NCBI GenBank assembly: GCA_021399445.1
Contig: JAJTUQ010000004.1
Coordinates: forward strand, 4,774,001-4,838,000
DNA: 64,000 bases
DNA from: Xylogone sp. PMI_703
Taxonomy: Eukaryota > Ascomycota > Leotiomycetes
Reading direction: 5' to 3'
Part shown: piece by piece, positions 56,768 to 64,000 of the stretch
Layout: every line of letters starts with the position of its first letter
Position numbering within the stretch: the stretch's first letter is position 1
Position numbers and translations under genes: made by a program
The notes under the pieces: model-generated
What the model was told of the DNA's origin: nothing
The model's input: only the letters and a program-made list of their open reading frames with translations
Database searches by the model: none

Positions 56768-57031
56768 TCAACATAGCCGCCCATCGACTGTACTCACATC
56801 TTCTGTCTTTTTCTCTTCCTTTTTCGCTTTCTTGTTTTTCTTCGGTTTGGAGGAACTCGGACCGCTCTGTGTTGCGTCGCTATGTGCCTGTCTCTCCATC
56901 TCTCTCTCTATATCTGGTCCTCTCCTAGGTTCGAAGGACATGTCCTCTGAGAGGTCAGGCATGGGATCTTGCGTGAACTGTGGGTATTCTCTTCCTTTTT
57001 TCTGTGGTCTGGAGCCTGCAGATCCCGACAT
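56768..57031 (-). CDS. Possible small charged hypothetical protein
   Basis: A minus frame from ATG 57031 encodes 87 hydrophilic residues (MSGSAGSRPQKKGREYPQF, then SSSKPKKNKKAKKEEKKTED). A good donor, GTGAGT, follows the codons for TED, so the true 3' end may lie in a further exon to the left that I cannot place. Ordered acidic then lysine-rich composition favours a real gene over chance, but I recognise no family. An upstream in-frame ATG at 57061 would add ten residues. Confidence 0.35.
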   Translation of the reverse strand: MSGSAGSRPQKKGREYPQFTQDPMPDLSEDMSFEPRRGPDIEREMERQAHSDATQSGPSSSKPKKNKKAKKEEKKTEDVSTVDGRLC

Positions 57032-59209
57032 TTCGCTCCACCCTACACGATATACTGCCACCGTCTCTGGCGGCCCGTTTTTTTTTATGTTGATTTTTCG
57101 TGCTGCAAATGGAGAAGAGAGGAGTACTCTATTTTAAACCACTGAAGCTCTCAGGCACTTGACACCTTCCTTTAGTTTCTGTGATCGGTGTGAGGGAGCA
57201 TGCAGTTCGGCGTCATGCGTATCCTACGGCCCGCTTTGCTCTGCCAATCATGCTAAAAGACAATTGTAAGTCCGCATTCTCCTCTTAGGTTGTAGAACTA
57301 CGACCCCGGTAGAGTTGTGTGGCACTTGCCCGAAGTATGAAAACCATCCATCGTGCCATTGTCGCCTCGCGAGAACTTGTAGGGGGTGGCCTCCGTCCAC
57401 TTCAATGCGACTCTGGATTTGCTTTGCGATATTCACAGCCCCGCAGGTTCGGCAACTGCTCTTCAAATCAATAGCTGCTAGGCATATCTACTGCTAACAA
57501 GCGCAGCGATGGCGCTGCTATGTATATGCAAATTTCCTAATCTAACCAAGCAACTGCATGTCTATGTCTCAACCGGATGACCCTCTGCTGCGTGGTAGGG
57601 AACTTCCATCGACATGACATTCTTTCGTATTGTTTGAGGTCTCCCAGACATCCCTACCCGTTATGCCAGATGTCACTCACTCGTTCTTTCGGTCGAATAT
57701 CGCTCGTGCTGATGGGATTTAGATTCGGCGCGCAGCTAGGAGGGATCGGAAGAAGAGTAGACTGCCAGTAAGATGAGGATTAGATTTATTAGCTACCGCA
57801 TCAAAGATAGATATGAAGAATGTGACATAGTAGCTCCGGTTTTGGTGGCCTTGAATGAAATTTGCGCTTGAGGAGATAGATTTAGGGGATATCGTAGTCG
57901 CTGTCGCGCATGCAAGCTTCGGCCTTGCCACAGGCTGTGCAACATTTTTGACGACGGATCGGTCGAAATATATTTCTGTTATTGGATGGTGATTGCGATG
58001 GTATTCGAATCCTTCTGGTAAGGACAAATGTGGCCAGGAAGTCGTGTTTGTGAGGTAACCATGACATGTAGAAAGGACTGGAAAAGTTGTTCGCTGTGGC
58101 ACAAAGCTTTTATCAGCGTTTATCAAGAACTTCAAGTTGATGAAGATGATCGATTGCCTATATCGGTGCCCAAGCAACCGGTCTCCTGGTATACTCTGCA
58201 ATTCGATCTGACGCGTGTTCGTTGAGTTGTTCGCAAAACTCCGTTCTCGCCAGTAGAAGAAGCTAACTAAGACAGAGGGCTTTGACTAGCCACAACTGCG
58301 AAGATAGCGCCGTTCAAATTTAGTGATGACTAGTATTGCAATTGCAATGGCAATAACAATTTCTGCTGGGAAGCATTGAAGAGCAGAATGGAGGAAGTCG
58401 AAAGTTTGTGGGTAAGTCCACGTCTGCACCAACACCGCTAAATTATTAGCATACTACAGAGGAGAACCGCTGGAATCGGCAGGTACCGAGCACCTGCAGC
58501 CATACTACGGTGCATCCATGGTATTTCTGGAGGCGTCAGACGCTGGGTGACATCACGGATTCAATAAACCTAATTCGAAATACTGCGTTCTGCAGCAAGA
58601 GCCGCCATGCAGGAGGTTTAGTATTGCAGCACTTCCATGACAATCTGTGTAACACGAGGCTCCCAAGGAAAATCACGGTCTCAACATATGCGATCCTATT
58701 ATTAGAGAACGACTTGGCAGCAATTCATGTACATGGCAGGATATTGCTATAAGACATGGCAACGGCCATCATGGCATATTCCGCTGTTCCAACTATCTAT
58801 TTTCCCCGTGGACTTGTAAGTATACTTCTTCATTTCCTACTCTTGCTTGGGAGACTGAACGACCTGTAATTCTAGTTCCTCGATGTCATTGGCCCCCTCA
58901 ACTCGTGTTGCGGCTAGACCCTTGCTGGAAACCTAGAGCAATCCGTCCAAAGCGCGGCTTATTGTGACTTGCCCAAAGTCAACTTTCACTAGGCTTCAGA
59001 GGTCAGTTAAAAGACAATTAAAGGGCATTTATTCTGCTCTCCTATGTCATTTCACTATCCAAAAGCCATGACTATGTTCATAGTAAGGCCAAATAGCAAG
59101 CTGGGCTCACCATTCTCGACGGCGTCAGAGTTGGAACTATCGACGGCGCCGTCGACTCGGCTTAAACCACGTTAGCTAGGTAAGTAGCGGCATCGCCATC
59201 TCTCTGCTG
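57032..59209. other. Gene-poor 2.2 kb region
   Basis: A 160-codon minus frame (58201..57719) and several shorter frames lack recognisable sequence and convincing splice sites. I call none of them. The right end contains a 16-bp palindrome (listed separately) in front of the beta-lactamase-like gene. Confidence 0.4.
59140..59155. promoter_or_regulatory. 16-bp palindrome with CGG-N2-CCG core
   Basis: The 16 bases TCGACGGCGCCGTCGA are perfectly self-complementary and lie 54 bp upstream of ATG 59210. The core CGG (59144-59146), CG, CCG (59149-59151) has the inverted-triplet form bound by many fungal Zn2Cys6 regulators. The left arm TCGACGGCG recurs at 59116-59124. Function is inferred. Confidence 0.5.
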
Positions 59210-61027
59210 TTGGTTTCCCCCTTTCGAGATGGTCCTCTCGTCCGCCCCATCAAACCGTTTGGGACAGCGTTTCCCCCTCTATGTGCCTGCCATCACACCA
59301 TTTATCAACTTGCGTCAGGGATGAGCAGGAAATGGACACCTCTCCTCGATGGTCTTACAGATACCATTCTGGAGATTCTGAAGATTTCGAGGACGGAACT
59401 CTGCTCAGTGCTCATCGGCGTAAAGGGAGAGACGTACGCCTCCGCGTTCGGATTCCCTGATGGTGGGCGGCCAGAACGTATCACCGCAGATGAAGGTGAA
59501 CGTGTCTTTGCTTCATTCTCTCTTTTTAAGATTTTCATTTCTACCTCAGTCTCATTGATGATTGACAAGTTGTCCGCTAACCCCGATCCAACAAATAAGT
59601 TTAGTCGACTTCACGGTGTTTGGACGACCACTTTCACAGAAATATTCAACCAACACTGCGAAAACTTTCACCTTCGCAGTCTTGCTGGAAACCCAACTGT
59701 TCGGGAGATCGTCCATCATTTCAAGGGACCATGCGACATAAACCATCTCCTATTATCTCCAGAGAACAGTCCCATTCTTTCCAAAAATGCTTTCCTCGAA
59801 ACAATATCCCAATACACACGAGACACCCGTCAGAATATCGCTCAATCTGAATATTCGAATGCAAATTATATCTTGCTTGCCCTCTTCATTGAGGCCGTTT
59901 CGGGACAATCGCTTGCTGAATTCTTGAAGCAGTATATTTTCGACCCCCTTGAGATGCACCATACATACCTGAGCCCTGAGAAGCTGAAGGCGGCACCACA
60001 AGCACAACGAGCACAACCACACCAAGTGTCTAGTAATGGCAGACGTCAAGTTATTCGAGTTGAGGAAGGCCTTTTCCTCGCCGATACTGTGGAGATCTCT
60101 ACCATGGGTTGTTATATCTCTATTAAAGATATTGGCAAATTTTTAGATATGGTGATTAGGGGATTGAATGGTACCCCCGTCAATTCTAGATTCGACCAGG
60201 AGTTTGTTGAATCCCTCTTCATTCTGAAACATGGTTATTCAAGTCTCGGCCTTCTAACTACCACTGATGGAGATTTACCTGGTAGTCATTCTTTGAATAG
60301 GTTGATATCAACCCAAAACGAGTCCTCCGAATCATCAAAGTATGTCTTAGGCAAGACGCGTGATAACAAAAATATCGACGCATATTACGTGGCTGGATGC
60401 GGTACTGGCTGGCTTCACACAATCTACTTGCTACCGAAGCAGCGCACGTTTATTGTCGTAATGACGAACACTTGGGGGCCCCTCGACACGTCGGATATTG
60501 TCTCTCGTCTTTATCTCCAGGAGATGTGTGACCTTATTCCTGCCAAGATCGATGACCCAACATTCTCCTGCAGTCCAGAGAGATATGGAAACGGAACTGA
60601 GTACCAGCGATACAGGGCACACTACATTTGGCTAGCGAATAAAATGTACCAGGAGAACTCTGCTGTTCTACGAAACTTTGAGCGTAGTGACTTCTTGCTA
60701 GGTACACCAACTACAGACCGCCCTAATGCTACAGGCATTTTTGCCAATAGTAGAGCCAAGCAACGCCTACATATATTTGACCTCGGTGGTATCTTAGGGG
60801 TGCGCTTGGAGGGAGATGGCAAGACCTCAAAGAACATGAGATTCGTACGCACTCTCAAGGGATTTAGGATGTGTTCATACCCGCGTGGCTCCTTGTCCCT
60901 AGGCATAGATTGTTTTGGAGACTGGCGAAACTTGGAGTTCGGTTTCGAAGAGGATAAAGGGGGAAATATTGCCAGATTCACTAGGGAAGGAGTCAACATG
61001 GTAGATATATTTACAAGAGTTCGATAG
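59210..61027 (+). CDS. Beta-lactamase-like serine hydrolase
   Basis: Intronless, 605 aa. The serine beta-lactamase/penicillin-binding fold is shown by the SxxK motif SLFK at 104-107 and the YxN motif YSN at 215-217, followed by the typical LLALFIEAVSGQSLAEFLKQYIFDPLEMHHTYL segment. A third-motif candidate is GCGTGW, around residue 400. Fungal members include esterases, transesterases (for example in polyketide tailoring) and D-aminopeptidase-like enzymes, so the reaction is not predictable. About 150 C-terminal residues form an extra domain (GVRLEGDGK, FGFEEDKGGNIARF), as in D-aminopeptidase-like members. A start at M38 (59321) is possible, since residues 1-37 look unconserved. No signal peptide is clear. 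Confidence 0.82.
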   Translation: MVSPFRDGPLVRPIKPFGTAFPPLCACHHTIYQLASGMSRKWTPLLDGLTDTILEILKISRTELCSVLIGVKGETYASAFGFPDGGRPERITADEGERVFASFSLFKIFISTSVSLMIDKLSANPDPTNKFSRLHGVWTTTFTEIFNQHCENFHLRSLAGNPTVREIVHHFKGPCDINHLLLSPENSPILSKNAFLETISQYTRDTRQNIAQSEYSNANYILLALFIEAVSGQSLAEFLKQYIFDPLEMHHTYLSPEKLKAAPQAQRAQPHQVSSNGRRQVIRVEEGLFLADTVEISTMGCYISIKDIGKFLDMVIRGLNGTPVNSRFDQEFVESLFILKHGYSSLGLLTTTDGDLPGSHSLNRLISTQNESSESSKYVLGKTRDNKNIDAYYVAGCGTGWLHTIYLLPKQRTFIVVMTNTWGPLDTSDIVSRLYLQEMCDLIPAKIDDPTFSCSPERYGNGTEYQRYRAHYIWLANKMYQENSAVLRNFERSDFLLGTPTTDRPNATGIFANSRAKQRLHIFDLGGILGVRLEGDGKTSKNMRFVRTLKGFRMCSYPRGSLSLGIDCFGDWRNLEFGFEEDKGGNIARFTREGVNMVDIFTRVR

Positions 61028-61376
61028 GCAAGTTTAGAGGTTTGTGTTTTTCTTGGTCCTTACTGGTGGGTGGCAGCTCTGAGCGGTTATTTATGAATCG
61101 GGTACCTGGTAGTCGGGTCCTTGATTTCAGCTTTTGTTTAATATCTGATGAAGTCTATGAGTTGTTATGTCTCCATGTTGTTATGAGGATATGATATTTT
61201 ATTAGTTATACTTATTTCTATATTTACTTCTTTTCTTCCAGACCTTATTGGTTTTATTGAGAGTTTGGCAGCATAACCATACAGCCTCCACAAGTTGAAA
61301 CACCTTAATATACTTTATACATGTTCATCTTCTAAATATCATGGCTAATATCAATAATCATCCATATATCTTTTCA
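61028..61376. other. Convergent 3' region
   Basis: The 349 bp between the stops of the beta-lactamase-like gene and the DUF6594-like gene are AT-rich, with no gene. Confidence 0.5.
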
Positions 61377-62486
61377 TCAGGAACCAACATTTCCCGAAAG
61401 AAAAACGACTAATATCGCTGCATACCTATTGTGGACCAGGATTAGTTTGGACTCCTGAAGAAAATATCCACTATGGGATTTCAATATAAGTGGTCTATAA
61501 TGACTTACCCTGCAACCACAGCTAGACTGCTTTTGTTCGGAGTATTTAAGAGTCCTACGCAAAGAAAGGATGCTGCGGCCAGAAAGATCCCCAAGACGAC
61601 CAGCTTCCATACTTTGCTCTCTAGATAAGAGAGTAACACTACCGGGACTACTAGCAAGATGCAGAAACTTAAATGAAGAAATACGGCTTCCGCACGTCGA
61701 ACCTTTTCTTCTGAGTAGATTAAAGACGTCCCGGCTAGTGCTTTACTCTGATCAGGTGCCAGTTTTTCTTCCTAAAGATTACGATCAGTTCAGGCACGAC
61801 ACAGTAATACATGGATTTAGCATAACGTACAAACATGCTTCTTAAACGATGATGGCTGTCTATAAAATGGTGGGTCCAAGTCTTGTCAGTAGCGGCTATC
61901 GAAGCAAGATCCTTGAGGTAAGGCGTTGGCCCGGTAGGAGGTATCTCGAGCACTTCTAATATCTTATGAAGTTTGCCTTCGTCATTTTCACCTAAGGCTG
62001 CCCGCCTTCTAAACTGCTTGATAATATGTGTTTCAGGCTCCTTGTAAGACTTGAATTTTGCATAAGCTGCTAATGCCGAATCTAAAAAGATTACCATTTG
62101 TGGTTAGAGCTTCTATCAAAAACAAACAAAGCCGAACCGTAGTGAATCATACCATACTCAACTAAAGCAGCCTTGATTCTAGCTAATAGGTCTTCAATAG
62201 GGTGCTCCTGCTTCCCGGAAACATGCATATCTAGGGCATATTCGAGATTGGCCAGCTCAGATTGGATATGCAAGAGGTTAAAGAGATGAAGTTTGCCAAA
62301 CCGTCGAAACACCCAGAAGTCTGAGTCCACATCTAAAAGGCTTGCAGCGACGTCCAGATCTTTCACCCCAAAATTTGTTGGCTTTCTTCTGCTCCTGGGT
62401 GGTTCGTAAATGTCGTCTAGTTTTCCTTCTTCCATCGAGGATTCAGATGAGGCTTTGGACAGATGTCTCATTATGGATGGAGCCAT
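61377..62486 (-). CDS. DUF6594-like membrane protein
   Basis: Four exons join in phase on the minus strand: 62486..62153, 62081..61831, 61771..61509 and 61425..61377, 298 aa. The N-terminal region shows the fungal pattern DSDFWVFRRFGKLHLFNLLHIQSELANLEYALD. A helical middle follows (KEPETHIIKQFRRRAALGE, HFIDSHHRLRSMFEEKL). The C-terminus has membrane segments FCILLVVPVVLLSYLESKVW, LVVLGIFLAAASFLCVGLL and YAAILVVFLSGN. This architecture (long helical domain, then two or three C-terminal TM helices) is that of the DUF6594 family, common in Leotiomycetes and Sordariomycetes and of unknown function. The family name is from memory of the pattern. The third exon was recognised only after splicing, since raw frames break it. 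Confidence 0.72.
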
Positions 62487-63377
62487 TATTTCGAGTCTAT
62501 TGTAAAGATAGTTTCATCAAGAAAAAAGAATGATCGTATCAATAGTGACGGTGGTGGGTCGCAGGAACTCGTTATTATCCTCAAGTAGTGGTGGGCTGTT
62601 AGGCAGAACAGTAGAACTGTGTTACGGTACTCGTGAAATGACCAACATCCTCTTCATCCAACCCAGTCGAGAGCGAACACGTCTAATGGCTATGATATAT
62701 ACCCAATGTTGGAACATGGATGTTGACAGGGTTACGCGCCCAGGTGTCCGGGGCCGCATGCGCAGCGACAACAGCTTCAGTAGGCGCCGGGGAACCTCTT
62801 CCACGAATTATAAGGCTGGCATCGGATGAACCCCTAGTAAATGTGGAACATGTTGGTTGAGCCTCGTAGATGCAGACTCCTTATTGTTTCGATTGTATAG
62901 GCACAGGACTGGCTGGATCCAACAATGAAGCCTTACGATGAATAGAGCCTGTTGCCAAGGCTAAGGCTGAATGAACATGTTCGACCAAAAGCTCGTATCC
63001 CGGCCGCGAACACATTGGTTTTATTTGTCAATACCTCTTATTCAGCCTTGTCCTTATTGAACTCATCGCTGCCCAACTATGCACGAAATAAGGGTGGCGT
63101 CATTATGTGCGCCTCAGCCTCGTTGATTAGTAGCTGTCCCAAAGTGACATTAATTCTGGCTACAAAGCTAAAGAGTGTCGGAACAAAGATATATGGAAGT
63201 ATAAGCAGCTAAGCAACTGGAGTTCTCCTTTCGCTCTGACAACGAGCCAGCTTAGCTTCTCTCCTGGAATACTTTGCTTAATTGTATAAGGCTAATTCTA
63301 TCTTCTAATTAGATCACTGGTCAATGTGATACATCTTAAGAAGAAATTGAATCAAAAGTGAGTATTTTAGGAGCTAT
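62487..63377. other. Intergenic region
   Basis: About 890 bp between the DUF6594-like start and the aldehyde-dehydrogenase stop, both on the minus strand. Short frames only (up to 99 codons); no gene I can support. Confidence 0.45.
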
Positions 63378-64000
63378 CTAGCCATATCGAGCATTTACCA
63401 CATCTTCATCAAACCAAGACGGCTCTTGTCCATAATTGATGATCGTACTCTTTAATTTCGTATAACTCTCATATGCTTCAACACCATTCTCTTTACCCAT
63501 TCCGCTCTCCTTAAATCCTCCCCATGGTGATGAAGGGTCATTCAAATGATGGCCGTTAATCCAGACTATCCCAGCATCTATATTCGCAGCAACACGATGT
63601 GCTTGGTTAAAGTCATTTGTCCACACAGAGGCGCCCAGTGCAAAAGAAGTAGCATTTGCGACCCTGACTATTTCTTCTTCCGATCCACACTTGATGAGGG
63701 CTATTACAGGGCCAAATACTTCATTGCAAGCCAGATTGCTATCAGCAGTGGTCTCAATCAGTGTCGGTTCGAAAAAGAACCCCTTGCCGTTCACGTTAGT
63801 AGGATTCCCACCACAAAGTACTTTTCCACCTTCTGAAACAGCCCGTGATACAAATGCAGAACATCTTTCCACGCTTGCAGGAGAAATCACTGCTCCGATC
63901 TGAGTTTTGTCATCAGTTGGATCACCAATTCTTAAACTCTTTGTTCGTTTGACCAGTAACCCCACAAACTCATCGTATATGTCCGAGTGGATCAATAATC
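63378..64000 (-). CDS. Aldehyde dehydrogenase, partial (C-terminal part)
   Basis: The frame is open through the right edge of the window, so the N-terminal part, including the NAD-binding glycines and the catalytic cysteine, lies outside. Visible are about 207 codons: HSDIYDEFVGLLVKRTKSLRIGDP, then IGAVISPASVERCSAFV, GFFFEPTLIETTADSNLACN, the EVFGPV motif, FALGASVWTNDFNQAHRVA and SSPWGGFKESGMGKENG. The pattern is that of betaine-aldehyde/ALDH2-type NAD(P)-dependent dehydrogenases. The end EDVVNARYG is a normal C-terminus. No damage is seen in the visible part; the substrate cannot be assigned. Confidence 0.9.
   Translation of the reverse strand, partial: LLIHSDIYDEFVGLLVKRTKSLRIGDPTDDKTQIGAVISPASVERCSAFVSRAVSEGGKVLCGGNPTNVNGKGFFFEPTLIETTADSNLACNEVFGPVIALIKCGSEEEIVRVANATSFALGASVWTNDFNQAHRVAANIDAGIVWINGHHLNDPSSPWGGFKESGMGKENGVEAYESYTKLKSTIINYGQEPSWFDEDVVNARYG

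Noticed and set aside
57719..58201. 160-codon minus frame
   Set aside because: No recognisable domain, unusual composition for a gene, and no good donor or acceptor sites that extend it.

Overview
This 64 kb window is a nuclear chromosome segment of a filamentous ascomycete (Pezizomycotina). Genes are monocistronic on both strands and carry short introns, mostly 44-70 nt, with GT..AG ends and CTAA/CTGA-like branch points. The gene set is typically fungal (IML1, SEC1, TRS85, CHM7, a GH125 mannosidase, a protoglobin, a DUF6594-like protein, a HeLo-type protein). A helotialean leotiomycete is my best guess, but that placement is inference; I could not run any search. Exon joins were worked out by hand from splice signals, reading phase and family expectation.

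Left part (1-33.7 kb). After about 3 kb without a convincing gene come housekeeping genes: IML1 (-, TORC1-inhibiting SEACIT subunit) divergent from URB1 (+, ribosome biogenesis); an eIF4E-transporter-like protein; SEC1 (exocytic SM protein); a GPANK1-like G-patch protein divergent from an ENV9-like short-chain dehydrogenase; a small Ser/Pro-rich hypothetical; RAD18 (-) divergent from the DNA polymerase delta subunit POLD3/Cdc27 (+) across 209 bp that contain an ACGCGT element; a secreted GH125 alpha-mannosidase; CHM7 (nuclear-envelope ESCRT) and TRS85 (TRAPPIII).

Middle (33.7-46.5 kb). CCA1 (tRNA nucleotidyltransferase, with several in-frame starts that suggest dual targeting), TTI2 (TTT complex; GC-AG intron and an N-terminal frame problem), a four-exon tyrosine-rich hypothetical, an F-box-like protein, a protoglobin-domain protein and an AAAP-type amino-acid transporter.

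Right part (46.5-64 kb). This part is sparser and looks accessory: a five-exon coiled-coil protein; then a head-to-head pair 347 bp apart, consisting of a HeLo-like plus pseudokinase protein (-) and an active Ser/Thr kinase fused to a seven-repeat WD40 domain (+); then a serine beta-lactamase-like hydrolase, a DUF6594-like membrane protein and an aldehyde dehydrogenase cut by the window edge.

The most interesting signal is the divergent pair at 50,981-55,561. A degenerate kinase behind a membrane-death-type N-terminus faces a catalytically intact kinase carrying a WD40 sensor. This resembles the RIPK3-MLKL logic of animal necroptosis and could be a fungal kinase-gated regulated-cell-death module. 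That functional reading is a hypothesis; the architectures and catalytic residues are visible in the sequence.
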